Source of the DNA: Huintestinicola sp050874005
Lineage (GTDB): Bacteria > Bacillota > Clostridia > Oscillospirales > Ruminococcaceae
DNA: 64,000 nucleotides
NCBI RefSeq assembly: GCF_050874005.1
Contig: NZ_JBNMJV010000009.1
Location: 1-64,000, forward strand
Reading direction: 5' to 3'
Part shown: positions 8,736 through 17,868 of the stretch, in pieces
How positions within the stretch are numbered: position 1 is the stretch's first letter
How the letters are laid out: each line of letters begins with the position of its first letter
Made by a program: the position numbers and the translations under genes
The notes under the pieces: model-generated
What the model saw: only the letters and a program-made list of their open reading frames with translations
The model's database searches: none
What the model was told of the DNA's origin: nothing

Positions 8736-9983
8736 ATGACTTACATTGAAACTTTAGGCGCAAATGCTGCCGCCGCAAAGAAGTCGCTTATCTCCGCAGA
8801 TACCGTGAAAAAAAATGCTGCTCTTGCAAAAATTGCCGAGGCGCTTGTAAAGCGTTCGGACGAGATAATCGAGGCAAATGCCGCCGACCTTAAAGCTGCC
8901 CGTGAAAATGGTATGTCCGTTTCTATGCAGGACAGACTTATGCTCAACGAGGACAGGATAAAGGGCATTTCTTCGGCTATCGAGGAGCTTATCAAGCTTG
9001 AGGACCCCATCGGAAAGGTGGACAGCGGTTCTGTTCGTCCCAACGGTATGAGAATTACAAAGGTGAGAGTTCCAATGGGTGTTATAGGAATGATCTATGA
9101 GTCACGTCCCAATGTTACTGCTGACGCTGCAACTCTCTGCCTTAAAACAGGCAATGCGGTCATTCTCAGAGGCGGCAAGGAGGCGTACAACTCCAACAAA
9201 TGCATATGCAACATTATGCGTGAAGCCGTTGCCGAAGCCGGCTTTCCCAAGGATATAATCCAGTTCGTGGACGACACCACAAGAGAGGTAACCACAGAGC
9301 TTATGAAATGCAGCAAGTATCTTGACCTGCTCATTCCCAGAGGCGGTGCGGGACTTATCAAGGCTGTTACTCAGAATGCCACGGTTCCCGTTATCGAAAC
9401 GGGTACGGGCAACTGCCACATTTACATTGACAAGAGTGCAGACATAGAAATGGGCGTTAACATCACCGACAACGGAAAGACCCAGCGCCCTTCGGTATGC
9501 AATGCACTTGAGACCCTGCTTGTTCACAAGGATATTGCCGAAAAATTCCTCCCTGCGGTTAAGGCAAGGCTTGACCAGCATAATGTGGAGCTGAGAGGCT
9601 GTCCCGAAACTGTTCGTATTCTCGGTGACTGCGTTGTTCCTGCCACCGAGGAGGATTATGCGACGGAATTCGGCGATTACATTATGGCTGTTAAGGTCGT
9701 AAATGACATTGACGAGGCTATTGAACACATCGGAAAATACTCAACGGGTCACTCGGAATGTATCGTTACAAATGACCTTGCTAATGCGGAAAAATTCAAG
9801 ACAGAAGTAGACTCCGCCTGCGTTTATGTAAATGCTTCAACAAGATTTACAGACGGCGGTATGTTCGGCTTCGGCGCTGAGATCGGCATTTCCACTCAGA
9901 AGCTTCACGCAAGAGGTCCTATGGGACTTTACGAGATAACATCAAACAAGTACCTGATCGACGGAAACGGTCAGATCAGATAA
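8736..9983 (+). CDS. proA: Gamma-glutamyl phosphate reductase
   Basis: 415 residues of the aldehyde-dehydrogenase superfamily. It reduces glutamyl-5-phosphate with NADPH to glutamate semialdehyde, the second proline-synthesis step. Visible motifs: GMIYESRPNVTADAATLC, ILRGGKEAYNSN, LIPRGGAGLI, and the active-site Cys region QRPSVCNALET near residue 250. Full length for the family. SD GGGAGG lies before the ATG. The downstream membrane-protein gene begins after 10 bp. Confidence 0.95.
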   Translation: MTYIETLGANAAAAKKSLISADTVKKNAALAKIAEALVKRSDEIIEANAADLKAARENGMSVSMQDRLMLNEDRIKGISSAIEELIKLEDPIGKVDSGSVRPNGMRITKVRVPMGVIGMIYESRPNVTADAATLCLKTGNAVILRGGKEAYNSNKCICNIMREAVAEAGFPKDIIQFVDDTTREVTTELMKCSKYLDLLIPRGGAGLIKAVTQNATVPVIETGTGNCHIYIDKSADIEMGVNITDNGKTQRPSVCNALETLLVHKDIAEKFLPAVKARLDQHNVELRGCPETVRILGDCVVPATEEDYATEFGDYIMAVKVVNDIDEAIEHIGKYSTGHSECIVTNDLANAEKFKTEVDSACVYVNASTRFTDGGMFGFGAEIGISTQKLHARGPMGLYEITSNKYLIDGNGQIR

Positions 9984-9993
9984 GGACAGGACT

Positions 9994-10803
9994 ATGAAGA
10001 AAAAGGATAAACGCTCCGAGGAAAAGAAAAACGGCGATATCATTGATATGCTTGACTCCGCTCTTGACGAGGATATTTCAGAGATAAGCGAAATGTCCGA
10101 GCTGGAAGAAAGCAGCAACGAAGCTGTAAAGCCCAAAAACAAAAGCGCATTTCACTTTATCGTGGGACTAATTTTCATTATTCTTGCGGCGATAGGTCTT
10201 ATTTCCACGGTTGGCTTTGTTTCGGACAAGGTAAAAAACATTATCGACAACACCGACCAGAAAAACGAGTTTGCAAAGTTCATATATCCCGTTGTTATCT
10301 GCGACCCGCCCTCATTTGACGCTACCACAAAGCTCAAGAACGAGACCATTATCTCGGCGGCGGTGTGGGATATCATTCTGTATGAGGACAAAAGCAAGTA
10401 TGAGCTTGATTTTGATTATCTCATAGTTCCCGAGGTTGACATCGAGCAGCACGCCGCTAAGCTTTTCGGTTCGGGTCTTACCATAAACCATATGACCATC
10501 GCTTCGGCAGATATTTCATTCTACTATGACGGGGAGATAAGCTCTTACCGCATTCCCGAAAATCCCAAGTTTTTCACATACTCGCCTTACATCGAGTCAA
10601 TAAGCAAGGTTGGAGAGAGCTACACTCTTACTGTTGGCTATGTTTCACCTACCCCTGCCTGGCTGACCCTGACCTCGGACGAGGCGCCATCTCCCGAGAA
10701 GTATGTGGATTATGTTGTTCAGAAGCGAGGCACAAGCTACACTCTTGTTGCCATAAAGCAATCTGAGAAGCAGGCGGAGAACAGTCACGAAAGCGGACTT
10801 TAA
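9994..10803 (+). CDS. Single-pass membrane protein, unknown function
   Basis: 269 residues: a Lys/Glu/Asp-rich cytoplasmic N-terminus (1-48), one membrane segment (about 50-75, FHFIVGLIFIILAAIGLIST), then an extracytoplasmic domain with no motif I recognise. It sits between proA and a WalJ-like hydrolase with gaps of 10 and 11 bp, so it is co-transcribed. Because walJ belongs to a cell-wall stress regulon in other Firmicutes, an envelope role is possible, but this is only context. Confidence 0.7.
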   Translation: MKKKDKRSEEKKNGDIIDMLDSALDEDISEISEMSELEESSNEAVKPKNKSAFHFIVGLIFIILAAIGLISTVGFVSDKVKNIIDNTDQKNEFAKFIYPVVICDPPSFDATTKLKNETIISAAVWDIILYEDKSKYELDFDYLIVPEVDIEQHAAKLFGSGLTINHMTIASADISFYYDGEISSYRIPENPKFFTYSPYIESISKVGESYTLTVGYVSPTPAWLTLTSDEAPSPEKYVDYVVQKRGTSYTLVAIKQSEKQAENSHESGL

Positions 10804-10814
10804 GGAGAATTTAT

Positions 10815-11597
10815 ATGCCAAGGATTTATCCCCTGTTTTCTTCAAGCAGCGGAAACTGTACATATGTAGGCTCGGGCAGCGAGGGCGTTCTTATCGACTG
10901 CGGTGCCTCGTTCACAAAGATAAAGAACGCATTGGCGCTGAACGCCCTTGATATAGGCTGCGTCAAGGCGGTGTTTATCACTCACGACCACAATGACCAC
11001 GTTAAGGGACTTCGGGTGCTGACTAAGAAAACAGGTATACCCGTTTATTCACAGAGCGGCACTCTTGACACGCTTTACGATATGGGGCTTATTTCTTCAA
11101 GGGCTGAAGATATCAAGGAATATGTGGATCTGGGCGGAATTAGGGTCTCCTGTTTTCCAATTTCTCACGACGCTGTCCAGCCTTGCGGATTTCGTATCAC
11201 ATTTGAAGATAATGTGAGCTGTGCTGTATGCACAGATCTGGGATATGTGAGCGATGAGGTGAGAAACGGAATTAAGGGATGTTCGGCGGTGCTTATTGAG
11301 GCTAACTATGACCCGGTGATGCTCAGAAACGGCGGTTATCCTGCATATCTCAAGGCAAGGATACGCTCGGACAGAGGGCATCTATCAAACATCGACTGCG
11401 GCAGCTTCTGCGCTGAGCTTATCGGAAGCGGCACTACTCGCTTTATTCTCGGGCATCTGTCGAGAGAGAACAACACTCCCGAAACTGCGGAATATGCGGT
11501 GGAGTCGGAGATCGCTAAAATGGGTTATCAGCGAAACAAGGATTATCTTCTTTCCTGCGCTCCTGTGGAGACGACAGGCGGGTTTGTGGCGTTCTGA
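10815..11597 (+). CDS. walJ: Metallo-beta-lactamase-fold hydrolase, WalJ/YycJ-like
   Basis: 260 residues. The zinc motif THDHNDHVKG (near residue 56) and the FSSSSGNCTYV opening are typical of the WalJ/YycJ branch of RNase-like MBL hydrolases; further His ligands are in SHDA and GHLSRENN. Family members have been linked to coordinating cell division with replication and to cell-wall stress. Here it is not next to a walKR pair. Last gene of the rightward run, followed by a terminator. Confidence 0.85.
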   Translation: MPRIYPLFSSSSGNCTYVGSGSEGVLIDCGASFTKIKNALALNALDIGCVKAVFITHDHNDHVKGLRVLTKKTGIPVYSQSGTLDTLYDMGLISSRAEDIKEYVDLGGIRVSCFPISHDAVQPCGFRITFEDNVSCAVCTDLGYVSDEVRNGIKGCSAVLIEANYDPVMLRNGGYPAYLKARIRSDRGHLSNIDCGSFCAELIGSGTTRFILGHLSRENNTPETAEYAVESEIAKMGYQRNKDYLLSCAPVETTGGFVAF

Positions 11598-11617
11598 TAT
11601 TTTACGGCAATTTTTTC

Positions 11618-11652
11618 GGCTGTTCACGGAAATGATGAACAGCCAATTTTTT
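11618..11652 (+). terminator. Terminator after walJ
   Basis: GGCTGTTCA / TGAACAGCC hairpin (11618-11644) followed by a six-T run at 11647-11652. Confidence 0.85.
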
Positions 11653-11724
11653 GTGCATTTGTGTCGCATTTTGTGTGGCACATTTGTGCAAGTATACAAT
11701 ATTGAACTTTTGTTCGATTTGTGC

Positions 11725-11753
11725 TTGACAAATCAGAGCGTTTGTGCTATAAT
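11725..11753 (+). promoter_or_regulatory. Consensus promoter pointing antisense into gerKC
   Basis: TTGACA (11725-11730), exact 17-bp spacer, TATAAT (11748-11753). It fires rightward, but the next gene to the right is gerKC on the opposite strand, whose stop is only 22 bp away. No credible rightward ORF follows. The surrounding 100 bp repeat TTTGTG several times. Confidence 0.6.
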
Positions 11754-11774
11754 ATTAAATATCGGGAATATGAG

Positions 11775-12764
11775 TTAACGCTGAATTGTGGTGAGGGTCA
11801 TTTCGGTATCGACAGAAAAAATCACGTTGTCAAAACCTGCGGCAAGAGAGTATTCCCTCGGAAATATTGCCGCAATAAAGCCGTCCTCAAAGGCTTTTTC
11901 GCATATGGCTTCGGCTGAACCCGAGATTATTTTTTCCGCTTCTTTTTGGTATTCATCAAGGCATTCGGTTTTTCCAAGCTCGGAAAGAACGCCTTCGGCT
12001 TTTATGGATATGTTATATTCTCCCGAATTATCTCCTTGTCTGAAATAAACGCTTTTATCTTTTACCCTAATGCTGAGACTTCCTCCGAGAACGCTCATAC
12101 GAACGCCCTTTTCGCCCCGAAGGAGATTTAGTGCGGCGGTCTCGGACAGATCGAGGAGAGTGGTTTCGCCCGTTGTATTCACAGCCGCAGAGCCTGATAT
12201 CCCTTTATCGGACAGGGGTAAAATTATTACGCCTTCTGTGCTGTCGGCGGCTATGACATCACGTAGAGTTACCTCGCTGTAAAGGCCCACGGCGGCGTAT
12301 CTTTCAATTCCCGAGATTATTACATCTGAGCCTATAGGCTCATCGTTTTCGTCCTTTCTGTCCGCTTCTGCTCTCGGGTCGTTGGAATATATGACGGGAC
12401 AGCCGGGAGATATCCTCTCCCCTGCAAGCATTTTCAGCTTTTCCTTGTCACGTATGACATCGTCGTCCGCAAATACACAGCTGCAATGGCCGAAAAAAAG
12501 ATCTCTGCCGCTTTGGCGCATTATCATATCAGCTGCCTCGTAAAAGCTTCTGCCCGTTCCCGAATATACACGATACTCGGGAACTGGAGCTTCGGAATTT
12601 GTATCGGTACTGCTGTATGCCTGGATCGTGAGATAATAGAGTCCGTCGTCCTCCTCTATACCCATAAGTGAGACGAACATTCTCTCGTTTACCTGTACGG
12701 CTGTGCAGGCGGCAAGGCAGAGCATTATGAGCATTGCCGCAAAAAATAATATCACTTTTTTCAT
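11775..12764 (-). CDS. gerKC: Spore germination lipoprotein, GerKC / Ger(x)C family
   Basis: 329 residues. Signal peptide with lipobox LAAC (Cys 20), followed by Ger(x)C-family features: MGIEEDDGLYYLTIQAY, the conserved GHCSCVFAD, and a C-terminal beta/alpha domain. It is the outer-face lipoprotein subunit of a nutrient germinant receptor and acts at the spore inner membrane. Its start overlaps the end of gerKB by 4 bp (ATGA), which implies translational coupling. Confidence 0.88.
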   Translation of the reverse strand: MKKVILFFAAMLIMLCLAACTAVQVNERMFVSLMGIEEDDGLYYLTIQAYSSTDTNSEAPVPEYRVYSGTGRSFYEAADMIMRQSGRDLFFGHCSCVFADDDVIRDKEKLKMLAGERISPGCPVIYSNDPRAEADRKDENDEPIGSDVIISGIERYAAVGLYSEVTLRDVIAADSTEGVIILPLSDKGISGSAAVNTTGETTLLDLSETAALNLLRGEKGVRMSVLGGSLSIRVKDKSVYFRQGDNSGEYNISIKAEGVLSELGKTECLDEYQKEAEKIISGSAEAICEKAFEDGFIAAIFPREYSLAAGFDNVIFSVDTEMTLTTIQR

Positions 12765-13801
12765 TTGCTTTTTCCTTTCCCGAATATGAGCAGCAGAAGG
12801 GGTACGGCGGCTGTGAGGATAAAGGGCGGCAGAGGATTTTCATATATCATTTTGCAGAATGTGAGGTCGAAATACAATTCGGAAAAAGCACATATTACTG
12901 CCGTTATGCCACCTATAAGACCCTCGACTTTTACAGCCGGAATTGCTTGTCTCAGCGAATGTCCTCCGCAGGCGCAGAGAAGTGATATGACTGCCGCACA
13001 CATTACTGTCCAGAGGCTGAAAAACAGTCCGTCATTGCGGAATGTTCTATCCCTTGCAGCGTATATCACGCTGTCCGCAAGAGGGTATTCGGAAACGCTG
13101 ACATATCCGCCTAAGGTCATATATACGGCGGCTGTTATAAGAACGGCAGCGGCAAGCATTGCGGCTATCCCCCCAAATGCCCCGCTTCGGGTGCGCTTTC
13201 CCATTCCGCCGCACATTACACATAGGCAGGTACAGCCTGCGGCTCCTATGGTGAATAATCCGCCGAATCCCCTTTGCAGAGAAAGCTTCGGGACGGTGAC
13301 GCTTGTGCAGTCAAAAGCGAGGATATCTTTCCACGCTCCGAGGAGAAATATGACCGACAGGACACAGAGCATAAATAAAAGCACCGTACTCATTCGGCAG
13401 ACCGTTTCTACTCCCGTATGAGCGATATAGATACAGACTGCACCAAGCATCAGTATGCAGACTGCAGTATTTGCTTCGGGGAAATATCGCTCGGAGACAA
13501 ATTCGCTGAACCGTTTCAGGATATCGGCGGCGGCGGTAATGAAATAGATGAAAAAGAGGATATTTACTACTCGTCCGATAAAGCCGAACTTTTCTGCACA
13601 CATTTCGGGGACGCTTTTTTCTCCGCTCATTGACAAAATTGCAAGGGGGATAATCATTACCGCAAGTATCATTACCGAGACGGATATATCTGCAAGTGAT
13701 GTTCCCATATCGGGCAGCGATGTGTTCAGCACGCAGAATATGACTCCAAAAAGGGTGAGCATTACTGCTGTTTGTCCTCTTCCGATGTAGGTCATTTTCA
13801 T
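12761..13801 (-). CDS. gerKB: Spore germination permease subunit, GerKB family
   Basis: 346 residues with about ten hydrophobic segments, typical of the GerAB / spore-permease branch of the APC superfamily. The opening GRGQTAVMLTLFGVIF resembles other GerAB starts. It is the membrane subunit thought to bind the amino-acid or sugar germinant. It overlaps gerKA by 4 bp upstream and gerKC by 4 bp downstream, so the three subunits are made together. Confidence 0.87.
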   Translation of the reverse strand: MKMTYIGRGQTAVMLTLFGVIFCVLNTSLPDMGTSLADISVSVMILAVMIIPLAILSMSGEKSVPEMCAEKFGFIGRVVNILFFIYFITAAADILKRFSEFVSERYFPEANTAVCILMLGAVCIYIAHTGVETVCRMSTVLLFMLCVLSVIFLLGAWKDILAFDCTSVTVPKLSLQRGFGGLFTIGAAGCTCLCVMCGGMGKRTRSGAFGGIAAMLAAAVLITAAVYMTLGGYVSVSEYPLADSVIYAARDRTFRNDGLFFSLWTVMCAAVISLLCACGGHSLRQAIPAVKVEGLIGGITAVICAFSELYFDLTFCKMIYENPLPPFILTAAVPLLLLIFGKGKSK

Positions 13802-15372
13802 TTATCCGTCACCTCGCCGTCTTTTTTCAGTTCATTTTCTGCCGCAGCTTCCATATCTGCGCCGTTTAGCTGTTCAATTGTAAATCCACGCTTTCCAAGA
13901 CGTTTAAAGCCAAGGCGGACTGCCACATCTCCCATTGCTTTTGGTGAAAAGGGAGACAGGGGCGCCATTACGGGAAGTCCGTAATTCTCGGCGGCGCAGA
14001 TATTTGCAAGCATAAGGGCTGAAAGGAGGGCTATGCCGAACAGTCCCGAAAGTCCGCCAATAATGACTGCCGCAAGACGGAATAGTGTTACCTGCTGGTC
14101 AAGGCTGGGTATTACAAAGGATGCGGTCACGGATATGGCACAGACAAGGAGCATCGGGTTTGATATTATTCCTGCGGACACGGCGGCGTCTCCGATGATA
14201 AGTCCCCCCACTATGGAGACGGCTCCGCCCACGCTTTGCGGCAGGCGAACGCCCGCTTCTCTGATTATTTCGTAGAATATTAGGGTTATGAGTGCCTCCC
14301 ACATAAGATTTAAAGGTGCTGCTTCCTGTGCCGCCGCTAAATTTAACAGAAGGCGGCTGTTGAACATTTCCGGGTGGAATAGGGCTGCTGCCACGTAAAT
14401 GCCCGGGAAGAACACGGCGAGGAAAAAGGCGATATATCTGATATATCGTAGAAATACGGCGTAAAAGGGGCGAAAGTTATAATCGTCAAGGGTCTGGAAA
14501 TGCTCGGTGAAAAGTGCGGGTATTACTATGGCAAAGGGGGTGCCTTCTATCATTACTCCCACACGTCCTTCAAGAAGCTTGGCGCACATCACATCGGGGC
14601 GCTCGGTTATGCTTAGTCCCGAAAATACGGAGGGTCTGCCGCTGTCAAGGAAGGGTTCGATATATCCGCTGCCGAGAATGGTCTCAAGCTTTAAGTCCTT
14701 GAGCTTCTTTTTTATGCTTTTTACAAGGGCAGGCGGCACTCTGTCTGCCATATAGCAGACGATAACGTCTGTATTGCTTCGGGGAGATACGGGGAAAAGC
14801 TCAAAGCGCAGGAGGGGCGTTTTCATCCGGCGGCGGACAAGGGACATATTAGTACGCACCGTTTCCACAAAGCCTTCGTGGGAACCTCGGATATTTCCTT
14901 CGGAGGAAGGCTCGTCCACTCCCCTTTTATCATAGCCCTGAATTCCGCAGCATATAGCTTTGGCTTCGCCGTCTACGAATATTACTGCAAAGCCGCTCAT
15001 AAGCCTTCGGATAATATCCCCGTATTCCTCGGAAACGGCGGTATCTACGGAAAGTATCATATTGTCCCGGATATGGCTGAAAAGCTTTTTTCCCGTACAG
15101 TTTTCGATGGAGATATTCATAAGGGGGGCTATGACCATATGGGCGGTGCTCAGTCCCGAGACCATTCCCTCAAAGCAGATAACTGCCGCTTTTGTGCCGC
15201 AGATGATTATGGGGCTTATGAGCAGATCGCTTGTGTTGCCGAGGATATTTTTTATATTCCGTATATTTTCATCAAGCCCCGATGATACAGGGACATTTTC
15301 AAAATTATATTCATCAGGGTTACGGGTGTCCTTTTTTTTCAAACTGTACCGCCTGCTTTCCGCATAATACAT
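13798..15372 (-). CDS. gerKA: Spore germination protein, GerKA family
   Basis: 524 residues. The N-terminal cytoplasmic domain includes the GerA segments RRRMKTPLLRFE and IEGTPFAIVIPALF. The C-terminal half has several membrane spans (about 290-470) with VGGLIIGDAAVSAGIISNP. It is the A subunit of the tripartite germinant receptor; homologues form a ligand-gated ion channel. The start is uncertain: the ATG at 15372 lacks a clear ribosome binding site, while a TTG ten codons later follows AGGCGG. Promoter type is not resolved; a forespore sigma factor is expected. Confidence 0.88.
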   Translation of the reverse strand: MYYAESRRYSLKKKDTRNPDEYNFENVPVSSGLDENIRNIKNILGNTSDLLISPIIICGTKAAVICFEGMVSGLSTAHMVIAPLMNISIENCTGKKLFSHIRDNMILSVDTAVSEEYGDIIRRLMSGFAVIFVDGEAKAICCGIQGYDKRGVDEPSSEGNIRGSHEGFVETVRTNMSLVRRRMKTPLLRFELFPVSPRSNTDVIVCYMADRVPPALVKSIKKKLKDLKLETILGSGYIEPFLDSGRPSVFSGLSITERPDVMCAKLLEGRVGVMIEGTPFAIVIPALFTEHFQTLDDYNFRPFYAVFLRYIRYIAFFLAVFFPGIYVAAALFHPEMFNSRLLLNLAAAQEAAPLNLMWEALITLIFYEIIREAGVRLPQSVGGAVSIVGGLIIGDAAVSAGIISNPMLLVCAISVTASFVIPSLDQQVTLFRLAAVIIGGLSGLFGIALLSALMLANICAAENYGLPVMAPLSPFSPKAMGDVAVRLGFKRLGKRGFTIEQLNGADMEAAAENELKKDGEVTDK

Positions 15373-15533
15373 ATTTTTCTATGCAAAGATATTTTTGCCC
15401 TCGGTGCTAAATTTATGCAATGGCTTTACAGTTCATAATTATTTTATACATATGTAATTATTTTTCGTCATATATTTCCATTATCCAATGGTATAATTAT
15501 TTTATAACATTTGAAACGGAGAGATAATATAAT

Positions 15534-16505
15534 ATGGCTGATATTGTTGCTGTGGGAGAGCTTTTGGTGGATTTCACCTGCTCCCTGCTTGACGGAGAAA
15601 CGATCTACAAACAGAATGCAGGCGGCGCTCCTGCAAATGTGGTTTGTATGGCTTCAAAATTAGGAGCAAGCACGGGTTTTATCGGTAAGATCGGCAGGGA
15701 TATGTTCGGATTTTATCTTAAAAAAGTATTGTTTGACAACAAGGTGGATACAAAGGGTCTTATCCTTGACCCCAATTATTCCACTACCCTTGCATTTATT
15801 CACAATGACGAGGAGGGCGACAGGGATTTTGTTTTTTACCGCAGCCCTCAGACTGCGGCGGACCTTAATCTGAGATACGGTGAAGTTAACAGGGAGCTTA
15901 TTGACGAATGCAAGATCTTTCATTTCGGCGCTCTTTCCCTGACCTCGGAACCTGCAAGAACGGCTACTGTAAATGCGGTGGAATATGCTAAAATGCAGGG
16001 AAAGCTTATTTCTTACGACCCCAACTGGAGACCTCTTCTGTGGGAGTCAAAGGAAGCAGGCATAAGGGCGATGAAAAGTGCGGCTCAGTATGCGGACATC
16101 ATCAAGGTCTCGGAAAAGGAGTTACAGCTTCTTACCGACTGCGGCGCTCTTATTCCGGGAGTGGCTAAGCTTCTTGAAACGGGAGTGAAGATAATCTGCA
16201 TCACTCAAGGGGCAAAGGGCTGTATCATTGCTACAGCAAAGGGCATTGAGAGATATCCTGCTTACAAGGTCAAGTCTATTGACACTCTGGGTTCCGGTGA
16301 CAGCTTTTTCGGCGCTTTCCTCTACAAAATGCTGGAGCTTGAAAAGTCTCCCGAAGAGCTTGATGGGGAGGATATTCTCGAGATGGCTATGTTCTCAAAT
16401 GCCTGCGGTGCTTTATGCTCCACTAAGCAGGGAGCTATTCCTGCTATGCCTTCCAAGGAGGATATTATTAAGCTTATGGAGACGGTGAAGCCTGAGAGAA
16501 ACTAA
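15534..16505 (+). CDS. scrK: Fructokinase-like PfkB-family sugar kinase
   Basis: 323 residues of the ribokinase/PfkB family. It shows the N-terminal signature GGAPANVVCMASKLGAS and the C-terminal DTLGSGDSFFGAFL, containing the catalytic Asp and the anion hole. Together with the length this best matches fructokinases, which make fructose-6-phosphate, although other 2-keto or aldose sugars cannot be excluded. SD GGAGAG lies upstream. It is monocistronic, ending at a shared bidirectional terminator. Confidence 0.82.
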   Translation: MADIVAVGELLVDFTCSLLDGETIYKQNAGGAPANVVCMASKLGASTGFIGKIGRDMFGFYLKKVLFDNKVDTKGLILDPNYSTTLAFIHNDEEGDRDFVFYRSPQTAADLNLRYGEVNRELIDECKIFHFGALSLTSEPARTATVNAVEYAKMQGKLISYDPNWRPLLWESKEAGIRAMKSAAQYADIIKVSEKELQLLTDCGALIPGVAKLLETGVKIICITQGAKGCIIATAKGIERYPAYKVKSIDTLGSGDSFFGAFLYKMLELEKSPEELDGEDILEMAMFSNACGALCSTKQGAIPAMPSKEDIIKLMETVKPERN

Positions 16506-16520
16506 CGAATAAATATATAA

Positions 16521-16555
16521 AAATACTGTCTCCATATGATTTGGAAACAGTATTT
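16521..16555. terminator. Bidirectional terminator between scrK and a GNAT gene
   Basis: AAATACTGTCTCCA pairs with TGGAAACAGTATTT (one wobble), and U-tracts flank the hairpin on both strands. It serves the convergent genes on either side. Confidence 0.8.
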
Positions 16556-16560
16556 TTTGT

Positions 16561-17001
16561 TTATGTATCTATCCTTACCATATCCACAAGCGCCTTGTTT
16601 CTGTAAACAAGGTCGTTTCTTGCGGTAAATCCCATACTCTCCCAAAAAGCATTGCCCGTTTCGTTGCGGTCAAAAACTACAAGGGCGGTCTTGGTTATAC
16701 CAAGGCATTTTAATGCTTCAAGTGCGGCGTTTACAAGGGCTGTGCCTATTCCCCTGCCCCGACAGTCGGGTAATACTGCGGTGTGGTATATAAAACCTCT
16801 TCTGCCGTCATTTCCTGCAAGGATAACTCCTATGATATCGTCGTTTTCACAGGCGGCAAAGCAGGTCTCGGGATTGCGGTCAAGGAAACGCTTTATGCCC
16901 TCCTTTGAGTCGTCTGTACCGTTCAGTCCCATTCCCTTGCAGGAAAGCCAGAGAGCATACATTTTTTCGTAGTCGTCTATGGTTATTTTTCTTATTGTCA
17001 T
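16561..17001 (-). CDS. GNAT-family N-acetyltransferase
   Basis: 146 residues with acetyl-CoA motif A, VLPDCRGRGIGTALV, near residue 77, and a C-terminal FWESMGF. Acceptor unknown. Its start lies one base past the stop of the Gx-transporter gene, and its SD (GGAGTG) is inside that gene's end, so it is the last gene of the apbE operon. Whether it works with the redox genes or is a passenger is unclear. Confidence 0.8.
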   Translation of the reverse strand: MTIRKITIDDYEKMYALWLSCKGMGLNGTDDSKEGIKRFLDRNPETCFAACENDDIIGVILAGNDGRRGFIYHTAVLPDCRGRGIGTALVNAALEALKCLGITKTALVVFDRNETGNAFWESMGFTARNDLVYRNKALVDMVRIDT

Positions 17002-17002
17002 T

Positions 17003-17494
17003 TTACTTCACTCCTATTCTGTTTATTGCGATCTGAGCGCATATTCCCGTAAACAGCCCTGCGATACAGCCCGAGACTGTGAGGACGGGCAGATAGGCGA
17101 ATACGGACATTGTTCCCGTTACTGCCGCCGCTGCGGTGACCTGACCCATATTATGGAGAACTGCGCCGATGATACTGCTGAGATAGATATGCTTTTCGTC
17201 TATGAAACGTTTCAGAAATATCATTCCGAAAAGGCAGAGTATCCCGCCGCTGATACTGAAAAGCAGGGCTGAGGGATTTCCCGAAAATATTGAGCCGAGA
17301 ATTATTCTTGCGGCGAGAATGAGTGCCGCTTCTTTCGGGGTATATCGGTAAACGGCATAAACTGTGACGATATTTGCAAGCCCCAGCTTCATTCCCGGTA
17401 CGGGAACGGGCAGAGGTATCTGCATTTCCACTACGAATATTATAAGGGATATGCAGGTGAGAAGTCCCATTTGGGCTAAGCGTTTTTTATCCAT
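17003..17494 (-). CDS. Gx transporter-family membrane protein
   Basis: 163 residues with five or so membrane spans. The GMKLGLANIVTVYAVYRY segment is characteristic of Gx transporters (the family historically labelled heptaprenyl diphosphate synthase component I). The frame is open to 17614, but the ATG at 17494 preceded by GAGGTGAC gives the family-typical start. It follows the NusG-domain-II gene with a 5-bp gap. The substrate is not established; co-occurrence with ApbE elsewhere suggests a link to flavin or quinone redox chemistry. Confidence 0.78.
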   Translation of the reverse strand: MDKKRLAQMGLLTCISLIIFVVEMQIPLPVPVPGMKLGLANIVTVYAVYRYTPKEAALILAARIILGSIFSGNPSALLFSISGGILCLFGMIFLKRFIDEKHIYLSSIIGAVLHNMGQVTAAAAVTGTMSVFAYLPVLTVSGCIAGLFTGICAQIAINRIGVK

Positions 17495-17499
17495 ATCCG

Positions 17500-17868
17500 T
17501 CACCTCGTTCTGCTGTCGGAGGTATCGTCCGCAGGCTCGATAACAAGACGGTTGGGCAGGCAGACTATGGGTGCTGCGCTGTTTTCTCCGCCTATCCAGC
17601 CTGTTTTTATGCATATTCCGTCGGGGCAGTCTGCTTCTTTCACGTGTATCTTATGATCTTTTATTTCAATAGTGTTCACGCCGCCGTTATACTCGATATC
17701 AAACTCGCTGTCGGCGGCTTCGGAAAGGTCTATGGTGTAAATTATTTCGCCGCCGCTTCTGATATTCACCACATTTCCCCGGGGCTTACCCCATATCGGC
17801 GGGCTGCATATCAAGGCTGCCCCGAATATTACGGCAATGACAATTATAAATATTTTGGTTTTATTCAC
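17500..17868 (-). CDS. NusG domain II-containing membrane-anchored protein
   Basis: 122 residues: N-terminal anchor (about 5-24), then a small beta domain with the family signature CPDGICIKTG and IVCLPNRLV, giving three conserved Cys. It is not a transcription factor; these stand-alone proteins are exported and recur beside apbE and Gx-transporter genes. Its start overlaps the apbE stop by 4 bp. The Cys arrangement suggests a metal or disulfide role, which is inference. Confidence 0.8.
   Translation of the reverse strand: MNKTKIFIIVIAVIFGAALICSPPIWGKPRGNVVNIRSGGEIIYTIDLSEAADSEFDIEYNGGVNTIEIKDHKIHVKEADCPDGICIKTGWIGGENSAAPIVCLPNRLVIEPADDTSDSRTR

Noticed and set aside
11721..11918. 65-codon + strand frame downstream of the antisense promoter
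   Set aside because: It starts inside the promoter, has no SD and overlaps gerKC; it looks like a shadow frame.
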